A stretch of 64,000 nucleotides of DNA, from contig CM051455.1 of the NCBI GenBank assembly GCA_028274465.1, forward strand, positions 90,168,871 to 90,232,870, written 5' to 3'. How positions within the stretch are numbered: position 1 is the first letter of the stretch; every line of letters begins with the position of its first letter. This document shows positions 1 to 9,832 of this stretch, in pieces. The position numbers and the translations under genes were made by a program. The stretch is from Plantago ovata. Taxonomy: Eukaryota > Streptophyta > Magnoliopsida > Lamiales > Plantaginaceae. The notes under the pieces were generated by a model. It did not search any database, was not told where the DNA came from, and saw nothing but the letters and a program-made list of their open reading frames with translations.

Positions 1-246
1 TTAGGACGAACATTCTTGACTAAGCTACGCTCCGTGATGGACATCTACCAAAGGACTTTCACTATCGAAGTGGATGGCAAGCAACATGTGTTGCAAGACA
101 TATCCGATCCACCTGATCCACCCGATACTTCTAACACTACTGATTACAGTGGTTTTAACGTCTATGTTCACTCTTATTCACAAGATCAAAGCACGGGAAG
201 GAGACTCATGAAGGGGAAGTCTAGTACCCTCAGAAGGAAAAGATAG
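1..246 (+). CDS. gag-pro C-terminus, partial (Athila-like)
   Basis: The frame is open from base 1 to a TAG at 244-246. It encodes the end of the retroviral-type aspartic protease region plus a basic tail (KGKSS...RRKR). It aligns closely with the last 80 or so residues of the intact gag-pro of element C (15202-17190), including the stretch TKLRSVMDIYQRT. The catalytic DTG lies upstream, outside the window. As in element C, the ORF stops straight after the basic tail, without running into reverse transcriptase. This is a partial retrotransposon gene, not a host gene. Confidence 0.8.
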   Translation, partial: LGRTFLTKLRSVMDIYQRTFTIEVDGKQHVLQDISDPPDPPDTSNTTDYSGFNVYVHSYSQDQSTGRRLMKGKSSTLRRKR

Positions 247-290
247 GCGAAGACAGGAGTCGAGTCAGAGACTTTAAACAATGGCGCTAT

Positions 291-306
291 CCGGGAGGCA
301 ACCCGG
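291..306 (+). other. conserved post-gag-pro hairpin
   Basis: A 5-bp perfect stem, CCGGG/CCCGG, with the loop AGGCAA lies about 45 bases after the gag-pro stop. The same hairpin follows gag-pro in element C (15142-15157) and, with a changed stem (CTCGGG/CCCGAG) and the same loop, in element B (9773-9790). Conservation of structure and loop across subfamilies suggests a function in the RNA. The function is unknown. Confidence 0.6.
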
Positions 307-492
307 GGTTTTTATCGCTTTCTTTACCGCTTTATTGCATGCATTCATACTTGAACAATTTGCTTTTCATATGTGAATTTGTTCGGTTCTGTGTCGTATG
401 TGCTTATGTTGTGTTCGAGTGCGACTTTTCGAGTGATTTTTTGAGGAAAATGATTTTTCGGGGACTAAAAACCACATTTTTATTTCAAAAAA

Positions 493-966
493 CGTTCGTC
501 TCCCACCTAGAATGCATGTCATCTTCCCGTAGAACTAGAACACAAGGCATATTGGGCCATTAAAACACTCAATCTTGATATGGGAAAGACTGGCGAGGAA
601 CGATTGTTGCAACTAGATGAGCTTGATGAATTACGACTAGGTGCTTATGAAAATGCCAAGATCTACAAGGAACGTACTAAGAAGTATCATGATCGTGGTA
701 TAGTACGTACGGAATTGATTCCTGGACAAAAAGCTTTGGTATTTAATTCTCGCCTTCGACTATTTCCTGGAAAGCTCCGTACTCGTTGGGATGGACCGTA
801 CAAAATTATCGAAGTTGCTCCCCATGGAGCTGTTAAACTCTTCGATCCAAAGACGGGCAATACCTTCAAGGTGAACGGCTAGTGAGAGAAACCGTACTTC
901 GAGATATCTAGTGATCAAAGGGAGGTTGATAACCTTGAGCTTACCCTTACCGCCGCCACTGAAGGT
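493..966 (+). pseudogene. integrase C-terminal remnant (Athila-type)
   Basis: Frame 1 from about 511 reads through ACHLPVELEHKAYWAIKTLN, then LLQLDELDELRLGAYENAKIY and a GPYKI motif, which are hallmarks of the C-terminal part of Athila integrase. The catalytic core is missing. Just upstream (about 493-510) the frame is broken, with a TAG at 508. At 880-885 two stops in a row (TAG TGA) stand where CAG CGA would fit, and the frame then continues open to about 964. The remnant lies downstream of the gag-pro stop, so most of pol is deleted from this copy. No function is likely. Confidence 0.75.
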
Positions 967-1530
967 TAGTGTGTGTTGTTTTGTTTTCTCACGAGTTTGA
1001 TTGAGTATTATTGGTAACTTATACAAGCATTAGCTCTCACCTTGGATCCGCTTTCGGCGTTCGGGACGAGCGACGACGTTCAGGTTTGGGGAGGAGGTTA
1101 TCGCTGGTTATCTCTATACTTATCTTGCTTATGAAAAACTCGTGAAATTTTTGCATTTGCACGTTTACTGCTTTCCTAGGATAGTTTTGCAAGTTTTATA
1201 TGGAGTTTATTGCCGAATTTTTTGAACTTTTTTATTGGGTAGATCAACTAACTATGCCATTAATCGTATGCTTCATCTCTATGAATTTGTTTGAGGCCTG
1301 TCTCGCTTGGCTTGTCACATTGATGTATTGCACTTTGTTAAGCATGGTAGTCTCGACATCACTTAGTGGTGTTTTCTCTACTGCGGTTCACGAAGGCCTT
1401 TATAATAGGATGATGCATGTTAGGGTCTTATGGTTGTTTTCCCGAGTATGTACCTAAGAGGCAACAAGTCTTCACCATGCTTTGAGATTTGTAAATGCCT
1501 AGGAAGGAGGTAGTGTGATCCTTTGTTTAT

Positions 1531-1676
1531 AACCTATTCTTCCGAATAGGTGTGGGGAGGGGGTTACACCATCATTAGACTTGTTTCTGTTTTTCATTTT
1601 CATATCGTGAGTTCATTTTTTTTCTTTTTCTGTAAATTTTGTACTCCAACCTATTCTTTCGAATAGGTTTGGGGAA
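1531..1676 (+). repeat. two palindrome + PPT-like modules
   Basis: Two copies of a palindrome with arms CCTATTC/GAATAGG are each followed at once by a purine run (TGTGGGGAGGGGG and TTTGGGGAAG). They sit at 1531-1563 and 1648-1676. The purine run resembles the true PPT before the 3' LTR (TTTGGGGAG at 2426). Elements B and C carry three and two copies of the same module. Confidence 0.7.
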
Positions 1677-2425
1677 GTCGTGTGAGTCATTTTGTTTCTC
1701 TTTTTGTTATGCTACTGCTGGCTAAAAAAAAAAAATCGAAAAAAAAGAAAGAAAAATTCCAGAAAAAAAAGAGAAAAAGAAAAAAGGAAAAAAGAATCTG
1801 GAAAGAAAAAAAGAAAGCCAAGTAGCAGTTTAGCAAAATTGAGTCTTTTCCATTTTTCGTATTGTTCGTAATCGTGTTGTAATTTTCTATTTTTATTTTT
1901 TATCTTTTTTGTCTTGAGTGTCATCTGTTCTAGACCACCCTCGTCCTGCCATTCAGGAAGTGGTGAATAGCTTAAGACCTTACTTGAGAGATGGGTAGAA
2001 TAGGGGAGTGTTATCTTTTATAGGGAACCCTCCTTCGTTTGATGAGAGCCGGGTACTGGTTCGACCTCTTTTGAGGAAAAGTCTTAACATGGTGGAACAG
2101 CAGTAAGTCCTCAGTTTCATAGGCACGGGACAACCATTCGTATCTTAGCATGCTTCATTACATCGTCACTGACTAGGTCCAGGTAGAGAATGTTACGAGA
2201 GACTATCTTGTCTTGACATAAGTGCTTATGTGGATGTGTATAAGTCAATCGAGGTATTCTTCAACCTATATTCATGCTTTGATTTATATGGTTTTTGTTC
2301 ATATGTTATTTGGTAGATTCAGTAGATTAGTTCATTTTATTTAGCATGAAACTCCATTTTGTGTCTTGCATGTTTTTTTTGTATTAGAGTCAAGCTTAGT
2401 TGCTTGAGGACAAGCAAAGGTTCAG

Positions 2426-2436
2426 TTTGGGGAGTT
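2426..2436 (+). promoter_or_regulatory. polypurine tract of element A
   Basis: TTTGGGGAGTT lies directly before the TGATGAATG start of the 3' LTR. This is the position where plus-strand DNA synthesis is primed. Elements B and C have the same sequence in the same place. Confidence 0.75.
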
Positions 2437-2843
2437 TGATGAATGTGTATTTTACACTTTCATTCGAGTCTTTTTCACCTATTTTAGCTATCCTCTATGT
2501 TAATTTAGCTATATTTTAGTACATTTTATTAGAATAGTGTCACGTTTCCCTTTAGATTTTATTTTACAGGTTTTGGTTGAAATTCGAAGATTTCCGGGCA
2601 ATTATATTGAAGTTGACAAGGAATTGGTGTTACAGAAGCCTATTTGGAGTATCTGAAGGTTTCCGGATAGGATTTGGAGTCTAAGGGTCGAATCTGGAGG
2701 TTAGAAGGCCACTAGAAGTCAGAAACCGAGTCCGAAAAGGTGAAGAAATCAAAAACCGCGTCGAAAACGCGGAATTCCGCGAAAAAACCGGGGGGCGAAC
2801 CGCCGCATGGCTGGGGCGAACAGCCCCGTAGTTTTTCGGGGCC

Positions 2844-2852
2844 TATATATAG
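2844..2852 (+). promoter_or_regulatory. TATA box in LTR of element A
   Basis: TATATATAG lies just downstream of a GGCGAACCGCC-type palindrome cluster. The same arrangement occurs in both LTRs of element C (near 11372-11380 and 18388-18395, read on the minus strand). Confidence 0.6.
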
Positions 2853-3300
2853 TGCTCAGTTTTTCTTCGAAAATCATATCTTTCCAGACCTACTTTCTCA
2901 CCTCTCTCTATAGTTTTAGGTAGGATCTTCCCGGGGCCTGTCCTGGGAGTTCTGTAGCTTAGGGGATACTTTTTCATAGCGGATTGGAGCTCGTAGGATC
3001 GCAATTCTTCGGAGATTAACAACCTTCGGTAACTTGTATCTTACAGTTTAATCTACTTATTTTATATATCTTTCAATATGTTTTCTTCTATGATTTCTGT
3101 TGATTGCATGCCTATTATGAGTAGCTAAACTTATCATTGGTGGTAGTATGTGAATTCTTAGCGAAGGGAAGATAATCATGCTAATGGCTATATCGCGCAT
3201 TATACTCCGTGTCATTGCTTTATTTCGTTGATCAGTTGTAAACCTAAATTCTCGTATGTTGTATTGATTATTATGCACAATTGGACACTTGTCGACCATC

Positions 3301-3410
3301 AGACCAATTATCTTCGTAGTGTTGAGTAATTACGAAACACATTAGGACAATCATCAGACCAATTATCTTCGTAGTGTTGAGTAATTACGAAACACATTAG
3401 GACAATAGTG
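3301..3410 (+). repeat. 55-bp tandem duplication inside the LTR
   Basis: A 55-bp unit beginning AGACCAATTATCTTCG (3301-3355) is repeated immediately (3356 on) almost without change, and a third, diverged copy follows near 3421. The LTRs of element C have only the diverged form, so the extra copy is recent and specific to element A. Confidence 0.85.
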
Positions 3411-3771
3411 ATTGACTTGTCAGACCAGTTATCTTCGTAGTGCTTAATATTTGCAACAGGACACTAGATTGATTCAAAGATCTCTATGCAAGACCGAGGA
3501 ATTTATGCATGATTATCGACCCGTTATGTTAAGAAGGACCATACTATCACCAATCTCCATTATCTGCTAGAAACCCCTTTTGCTATCTGTTTGCTGTTTT
3601 TATATTCTAAATTAGATTTGATAAAGCTAGTATAGTCCTGAGAGAACGACACTCGAGTCATTCTACTGCTACACTACGGTTTTCGTTGTAGTTGTGGATT
3701 GCCTTTCGCTAATTACAAATTTATTTGATTCGTTCGCGTTGGAGCACGACATCCGCGCGTTCATCAATTAT

Positions 3772-4323
3772 CTCACCCCAAAACTCTCTAACTGAAAATA
3801 CACCCTTTCAGGCGTCATATTCAGGTGGAACTTGATCGAGCATAGTTTTGCTGATTAAAAGTACCATGTTTGGTGGAGAACAAGGTTACGTTCTCTAGAT
3901 TAGGTTGGAGACAAAGCAAGTGTGCTTTGGTTTCTGTTGAATCGCTCTAGATAGGAGATTGTAAGGAACCTCAATCATATCTTAGTGGATTTAGTCCTAA
4001 AAAGGACAAAGTGGATTAGTTGAAAGATTACGCCACTCTCAGATACCACTATAAAAGTGTTTGTGTGATTTACTTACTGTACTTAGCCTTCAGCAAATCA
4101 TATCTGTCTGTACACAGTCACTCACATCACTTGCTGAAACCTTTACTTACTGAAAAAGCACTTATTGTATCAAAGACTTCCGCTCTCTGATTTTAAGTAT
4201 CAGAAAACCAAACTACTGAAAAGTAACTTACGCTTGCTGAGAAAGTTAAGTACCAGCAAACTCATTACTGAAAAGTAATAAGCACTTGCTGAGAATGTTT
4301 TAAAGAACGAAAGTTTGAAAAGA
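3772..4323. other. remnant between elements A and B, possibly copia LTR
   Basis: No coding sequence is seen. The stretch resembles the right part of a Ty1/copia LTR. If element B is removed, its two flanks meet as an inverted repeat, AAAAGACTA ... TAGTCTTTT, around a run of C (4319-4328 with 21964-21985). C-rich stretches of this kind occur near copia LTR ends. The assignment is tentative. Confidence 0.3.
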
Positions 4324-4328
4324 CTATT

Positions 4329-5711
4329 TGATGATGTCGTTTTTCACCAATTAAATTTGTTTAAAAGCCTAAGAACACTTATCACTACACAAACTAGAGT
4401 GCAATGGCAAGTTGTCCCCGAGTGTCGTTCTCTCGGGACCTAACGTGGCTTTGCTTGAGGTTTTTGCTAGTAATTTCAGTCAACGAGTTCAAATGTTTAG
4501 AATCGTTTCCTTTGAACAAAGCAACGAGAAATCAGATTGTTGTAATCAAGTTTGGAAAACGGTTGGTAGTAGAAATCAAATACACATGCATGGGTTACGA
4601 ATATGCTCACAAGTTCAGTGCGTAAAACCTTCGATCAAGTCTGCTAAGCAACTCGTCTAGGTAACTTTAAGACACACATCATAAAAGACCACTATCAATA
4701 CTTTAGAGGTGCTTGTCACCAACACCATTTATCTAGCATGCTGCAAATCTCTAACATACAATCCTATAGCTTTCATTGACCAAGAGTTTGTCACTATACT
4801 CAATTCGAATATATTTTATAGGCAACTAAGAATCATATGAAGGAATTTGCAGCAAGATTGAATCACAATCTCATGTAAGTATAAACATAACCCATAGCAT
4901 GCATATTCTACATTCTACCACCAACACAAAAGATTTAGCTACTCATATTCATCAACATAGACATCAATTCATATGAATAATAATCAGAATACATCATATC
5001 AAACTACAAGACAAGAGAGTGATACAAGTTACCACCAAAGCTGTCACTAATCGGTGGAAATCAAAGAAAACCTCTCCGTAGATGATTACAAAGGATGAAT
5101 TCCAATCAAAACCTTGAATCCCAAGCTAAAATACAATGTAATCTGATTTTTCTCTGAGTTTTGGGGCTTAGGAGCTCTCCAAAACGAAGTTACAGTTCAA
5201 AAGATATTCAAAAAATGACCAAAGATCAGATCTAAGAAGAAAAATCCGAAAACGTAACCGCTGCCAAGCGGACCGCTTGGAGAAGCCAAGCGGAGCGCTT
5301 GGCACTCCAAGCGCTTCGCTTGGCTTCTGTGCCAAAGCTCCTGGAAATTGAAGCGGAGCGCTTCACTATTCCAGGCGCTTAGCTTGGCTCCTGGGCAGAT
5401 TTTTGTCTTCAAACTCAATCTTTTTGCCCTCGCATGGCCTCTCGGGTGCCTTGGACTCATCCTTCTCGATGCTTATTGATGCTCAAACACTTACGAACAA
5501 GCCACGGAGATTGGGGAACTTCAACGGGGCCATCTTTTCCATCAAAAAGGCTCGTTTTTAGCTCCAAAAATACCGTTTCGTACCTAAGTGCCTGAAAATG
5601 CAGAAAACACAAAACGTGACACTATTCTACAAATCTAACAAAAAACAAGGCTAGAAGATAGCAAAAGAAGGTAAAAAAGACAAGATGAACGCGTGAAAAA
5701 TACGTTCATCA
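4329..5711 (-). repeat. 3' LTR of element B
   Basis: On the minus strand the LTR reads TGATGAACG ... CATCATCA. It is 1383 bp. By eye it differs from the 5' LTR (20564-21963) at about 17 positions plus one 17-bp indel in the palindrome array at about 5265-5390. No clear TATA box was found next to the palindromes. Confidence 0.9.
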
Positions 5712-5722
5712 AACTCCCCAAA
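5712..5722 (-). promoter_or_regulatory. polypurine tract of element B
   Basis: On the minus strand TTTGGGGAGTT directly precedes the 3' LTR. It is the same tract as in elements A and C. Confidence 0.7.
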
Positions 5723-6470
5723 CCAAACCTTTGCTTGTCCTCAAGCAACAAACTATCCTAAATGCAACACAAAAGGAGTCTCATGCCAAGTAAAGTGAAC
5801 TAATCTATTGAATCTACCAAATGCTTATGAACAAAACCAAATGAGCATGACATGCAAATAGGTTGAAGTATGCCTCGATTGCGAATATACACATTCTCAA
5901 GTGCACTTGGTTAAACAAAGGAGTCTCTCGTAACATCTTCTACCTGGACCTGGTCAGTGACGACACAATGATGCATGTTATCATACTACAATTGCCCCGT
6001 GCCTATGAAACTGAGGGCTTACTACTGTTCACCAAGCGAGACTTTTCCTCACGAGAGGGCGAACCAATACTGGCTCTCATCAAACGAAGGAGGGTTCCCT
6101 TAGAAAGATAACACTCCCCTGTTCTACCCAGACTCTCAAGAATGAGCCTCTTTCAACCACTTCTTGAATAGCAAGACGAGGGTGGTCAAGAACAGGCCTT
6201 GGACAAAGGCGACACGAAACGAAAGATAGAATTTACAACTCGACATTTCACAAGAACAAAATATTTACATGACACTTGACACTACGAGACTGCTTTTGGC
6301 TTGCAACGACCCTTCTTTTGCTTTTGGGTCTTATTCTTTATTTTCTTTCTTCTTTATTTTTTTTTTCTTTTCTCTTTTTTTTTTATATATTTTCTTTTTC
6401 TTTCTTCTTCTTTTCTTTTTCTCTCTTTTTTTTTATAGGGGCAAGCAGCAGTACTATGTGTCAAAAACAC

Positions 6471-6674
6471 CTCCCCAAACCTATTCGAGAGAATAGGTTT
6501 GAGCACAAAGACGAAAAGGAAAAAGGAAAGACACCTCCCCAAACCTATTCGAAAGAATAGGTTGGGACACAAAACAAAAAGAAAAAGAAAAAGGAAGCTT
6601 TACAACGACTCAAAGACGAAAGACAAGATCAACGAAGCAACCCCCTCCCCAAACCTATTCGATAGAATAGGTTT
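6471..6674 (-). repeat. three palindrome + PPT-like modules
   Basis: Three copies, each an AACCTATTC/GAATAGGTT palindrome followed on the sense (minus) strand by TTTGGGGAGG, lie at 6471-6500, 6534-6563 and 6641-6674. The central bases differ between copies while the arms are kept. Elements A and C have two copies each. Confidence 0.7.
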
Positions 6675-7368
6675 AATACAAGGAATCGCACACCTCACAC
6701 TACCTCCTTCCTAGGCATTTGGCAATCTCTAATCAAGGTGAAGAACTTGTCGCCTCTTACGTACATAATTACACGGGTTACAACCATAGACTCTAACATG
6801 CATCATTTTATAAGGTCATCGTGAACCGCAACAGAAGAAACACCACTCAAGATGATTTTGAGACTTCTAAGCTTAACTAGTGCACATGCGAATGTGACAA
6901 ACCAAGCGAGACAAGCCTCAAACTACTTGCAAAGTGATGCAACATATGATCAATGGTCATAAACACTTAGTCTACTCAATAAAAATGTTCAAAAGACTTG
7001 GCAATAAACTCCACACACAACAACGTGCAACAACTAATCTAGGGATGATATGCATGCAAAAATTTGAAAAAAAAACGACAAATCACATGAACTTGAGTAA
7101 AATCAGGCATGTACGAACCACACAAGCATATAGTACTGCAAATCCAATACCCCCTCCCCAAACCTAAACTTTTGCTCGTCCTCGAGCAAAGAAAAGTTGA
7201 ATGAAAAGGAAAAATTGGATTGAAAGTACACTTCCCTGAGATAAAGGTTCGTGTCCAATCTCCTATATAAGAGCAGTACCTGAAAAGACTCATGAAACAA
7301 GTGAAAACGGGTGCGCAAAGGTGAGAAGAATGGAAAAAACGAGGAAAATCTGGGTACAGGGGCCAGGC

Positions 7369-7515
7369 GGACCACTTGGCGGGAGCGAAGCGGTTCGCTT
7401 GGTCAATCGGAGTGCTTGGGAGGCTCCAGGCGCTCCGCTTGAATTTCCAGGAAGTTGCAAAACTTCCTGGAATTTCAAGCGGACTGCTTGGCCCTTCCAA
7501 GCGCTTCGCTTGGCC
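7369..7515. repeat. array of AAGCG-type palindromes (internal, 3')
   Basis: Several short palindromes of the form AAGCGGnnCGCTT or CCAAGCG...CGCTTGG lie close together. In the middle is a longer inverted repeat built on TTTCCAGGAAGTT and AACTTCCTGGAA. Similar arrays lie in both LTRs of element B and at 9405-9655. Confidence 0.75.
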
Positions 7516-7700
7516 CTGTTTCCAGATTTTAGATGTTTTTTCCTATCTTAATCACCTAAGGCACCAAGATAAAAACTAGACTAAACTAATCACGACAAAA
7601 GGCACACAGGCCACAACTACAGAAGCAAATAAAGAGTACAAGAGTCAAAAGTCACAACATCAATTAAGAGTATCAAAAAGGAGTACCACCACCGCAAAAA

Positions 7701-8666
7701 TCACTCGGATTCGAACCCTTGCTCTACTTCGAAGCGGTGGAGTATCAGATCGTGTGTCTCTATGTCGATTGGTTCCCTCGATGCCTCGGTGCGCCGGATG
7801 TTTGGCACATTTGCTTTCTCACACATAGCAGTGATCAGATGTGGGAAGACTAGTGGGTGGCCGGGTTCTCGTTTAATCTCGAATTGCTGGAAGATGATGT
7901 TCGCGGGAGTGATGGGCAAGTTCGCCATGAGGGAATAGACTAAGATCCCGACTTCCGGTGTTATCTCTTCGGTTATGAGTCCCGGGATCAGATTAGCTAC
8001 CACGAAACGTAGGATCATGCGGGTGTGCAAGTGCAAATCTTTATACTTCAAGGTGTTATCGAGACGCGTCTTCCTCGGCTTGTAGTCCTTGGTTGTCAGA
8101 ACCCCGGCTATCCTCCTCGGAAACTTCTCAATCGTTGGGTCATAGACATAGTGCACATAGGGATCACTCACATAGTATGCTACCTTATTCTTGTCTTCCC
8201 GCAAGGGTTCCTCTAGTCCCATAATGAAACTAGTGATACTCAATGGTGAGAAAGGGACCATCACACCACGAATAGGTACTGCTTCGGCCTTATAGTTATA
8301 GTCCTCGAAGGCTATGTGGAACTCCTCTACAAGGTCTCTATCCCATTCGGAGAGTTCTTTCCCATAGAAGATCCATCCTCTCGCCGTTATAAGCCTGGTA
8401 AGGTGAGCATAGGGTGCATAAGGTACATCAAAGAAAAGCCCCTTGTTCTCATATTTTGTCCTCTTTAGTATGTCCAAATCCCTTGAAGTAAAGGAGACGC
8501 TACGGTCCCAAATCACTGACCGTTCTCCTCCCCTATACAAGTTGTATCGGAACCTCCGCAATGCGTCCGATTCTTTGTATGGGTCACGGTCGCTTTCATC
8601 ACGGGGAATCTCCTTGGAGGTTGAAGCTCCATCCTTCCTTGCTTTCTTCTTGTCTCTTGTGTCCAT
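7701..8666 (-). CDS. Athila-type accessory ORF, plant-transposon-protein-like domain
   Basis: An intact ORF of 321 residues. I chose the ATG at 8666 because it lies in ACCATGG, a strong plant start context; the frame is open 27 codons further upstream (8747) but that part looks like leader. The start is basic (DKKKARK). The body has patterns seen in the domain annotated as putative plant transposon protein: GWIFYGKE, LVEEFHIAF, VPFSPLSITSFIMGL and a hydrophobic ILVYSLMANLPI segment. That family is often found downstream of gag or pol in Athila-type elements; its function is unknown. No catalytic motif or signal peptide is visible. It lies about 1.2 kb after gag-pro on the same strand. Being unbroken beside a damaged gag suggests it decayed less or was under selection longer. 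The family assignment is from memory of motif style. Confidence 0.6.
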   Translation of the reverse strand: MDTRDKKKARKDGASTSKEIPRDESDRDPYKESDALRRFRYNLYRGGERSVIWDRSVSFTSRDLDILKRTKYENKGLFFDVPYAPYAHLTRLITARGWIFYGKELSEWDRDLVEEFHIAFEDYNYKAEAVPIRGVMVPFSPLSITSFIMGLEEPLREDKNKVAYYVSDPYVHYVYDPTIEKFPRRIAGVLTTKDYKPRKTRLDNTLKYKDLHLHTRMILRFVVANLIPGLITEEITPEVGILVYSLMANLPITPANIIFQQFEIKREPGHPLVFPHLITAMCEKANVPNIRRTEASREPIDIETHDLILHRFEVEQGFESE

Positions 8667-9404
8667 GGTACCTAGGATAATCTTATTAGATAACTTCAAG
8701 AGACGATGAGACTTAGACTCGACTCCTAGACTCCAATACTCACTCAAGTAATCTCATGGTGAGTTTGAAGGCTTGCTAAAGTTCATATGAACAAATCGAG
8801 AAGCTTTAACTCTTCGTTACGATAAATCCATACGAATCTAAACCAAGCAAACAAACTCTCCAATTAAATTACCCAACCAATCCAACACATTCTCATGCAA
8901 TCCCAACATCACCATAATCATAACATAACTCAAATTCAAGGCTAACAATCATCAAACAATTACATAGAAAAAATTTGAATCATAACATGACTCAAATTCA
9001 AGGCTAACAATCATCAAACAATTACATAGCAAAAATTCGAGCACTAGAGTTATCATAAATCAAGAGGAGCAAAATTCGAATTTAGACATCACATCTAGTA
9101 AGAAACATGCTCAATAATCATTATCAAACTCTAATTCACCAATGCATAACACAATTGAAGCTAATTAAGATAAAATCCCAAATTCAAGAAAGTTAGGGTT
9201 CATGAGAGGTACCTTTGATTCCTTGTTATGGATGCTTCAAACGTGAAATTTGATCGGTTTAGATGATAGAGGGGGTGATGGGCTTTGTAAAATGCACAAG
9301 ATTGCAAGAATTGGTGGAGAATTGAGAGAGATTGAGATTTTTGGGGTGCTAAATTGGCAATGGAGGAAGAAAAACGAAGTGGGGGGCTTTGAAACACAAG
9401 TGCC

Positions 9405-9655
9405 CCGCTTAGCTTTCTTAAGGAAAGCCAAGCGAAGCGCTTGGGCGTCCCAAGCGAAGCGCTTGGCAAGCGGTCCGCTTGGGAACTCCCAAGCGCTCCA
9501 CTTGGATTTCCAGTAAGAATTTTCATTCTTACTGGAAATTCAAGCGGACCGCTTGGGCGTGCCAAGCGCTTCGCTTGGATTTCCAGTAAGAATGGAATTC
9601 TTACTGGAAATCCAAGCGGACCGCTTGGGCTTTCCAAGCGGTTCGCTTGGGACCT
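9405..9655. repeat. palindrome array with nested inverted repeats
   Basis: Many AAGCGnnnCGCTT palindromes alternate with two copies of a longer inverted repeat with arms TTTCCAGTAAGAAT / ATTCTTACTGGAAA. The whole tract could fold into a row of hairpins. It lies between the protease end and the accessory ORF of element B. Confidence 0.8.
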
Positions 9656-9772
9656 GAAGCTCCCAAATCCATTTTTTTTCGACTTTTGCTAAATTTTCAC
9701 CCCAAAAACCTTGTCTAATCAACGAAAGAAAATTTTAAACGTGCTTCTAATCTATATGCAATTACCTACAAC

Positions 9773-9790
9773 CTCGGGTTGCCTCCCGAG
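9773..9790 (-). other. conserved post-gag-pro hairpin of element B
   Basis: The sense-strand stem CTCGGG/CCCGAG has the loop AGGCAA, just downstream of the gag-pro stop. The loop is identical to that in elements A and C, while one stem pair has changed on both sides (T-A here, C-G there), which supports a real RNA fold. Confidence 0.65.
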
Positions 9791-9832
9791 AAGCGCCTTC
9801 GTTTAAAAGTCGTTGGCTCGACTCGTCTTAGC

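Larger units (their letters stand above)
967..2436 (+). other. 3' noncoding region of element A
   Basis: No convincing coding sequence is present; short ORFs here do not resemble known proteins. The region contains a PPT-like GGTTTGGGGAGGAGG near 1083, two palindrome plus PPT-like modules (1531-1563, 1648-1676), and an A/G-rich tract at 1722-1808. The same order of parts appears in the 3' region of element C on the other strand (12300-12790). Confidence 0.6.
1..3766 (+). mobile_element. Athila-like Ty3/gypsy element A (5' part outside window)
   Basis: This is the 3' part of a plus-strand LTR retrotransposon. In order it has the end of gag-pro (1-246), a hairpin (291-306), an integrase C-terminal remnant (about 493-966), a long noncoding stretch, a PPT and a 3' LTR (2437-3766). 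Its gag-pro end, noncoding tract and LTR match element C (10510-18783, other strand) over long stretches, so the two are close relatives. The integrase text and LTR style are those of the Athila lineage. The expected 5-bp target repeat on the right would be ATTAT (3767-3771); its partner lies outside the window. Confidence 0.85.
2437..3766 (+). repeat. 3' LTR of element A
   Basis: The LTR starts TGATGAATGTG and ends CGCGTTCATCA, with terminal inverted repeat TGATGAA/TTCATCA. It is 1330 bp and matches the LTRs of element C along its length. It contains GC-rich palindromic motifs (about 2790-2830), a TATA box (2844-2852) and a tandem duplication (3301-3410). Confidence 0.9.
5723..7700 (-). other. 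3' noncoding region of element B
   Basis: No recognisable gene. The region holds a pyrimidine-rich tract (about 6340-6440; purine-rich on the sense strand), three palindrome plus PPT-like modules (6471-6674), a further PPT-like tract near 7150-7165, and an array of GC-rich palindromes (7369-7515). ORFs in the T-rich tract are composition artefacts. Confidence 0.6.
8667..9832 (-). other. spacer between gag-pro and accessory ORF of element B
   Basis: No gene seen. It contains a tandem duplication of about 65 bp (roughly 8915-9045, unit containing CTCAAATTCAAGGCTAACAA), a second palindrome array (9405-9655) and the conserved hairpin at 9773-9790. Confidence 0.6.

Noticed and set aside
4404..4660. 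Plus-strand ORFs repeated at 20639-20881
   Set aside because: They lie antisense in the two LTRs of element B; the repeat is due to the LTR pair.
6269..6560. Phenylalanine-rich ORFs at 6269-6560 and 12415-12657, and their lysine-rich antisense partners
   Set aside because: They translate long T- or A-rich tracts in noncoding parts of elements B and C.
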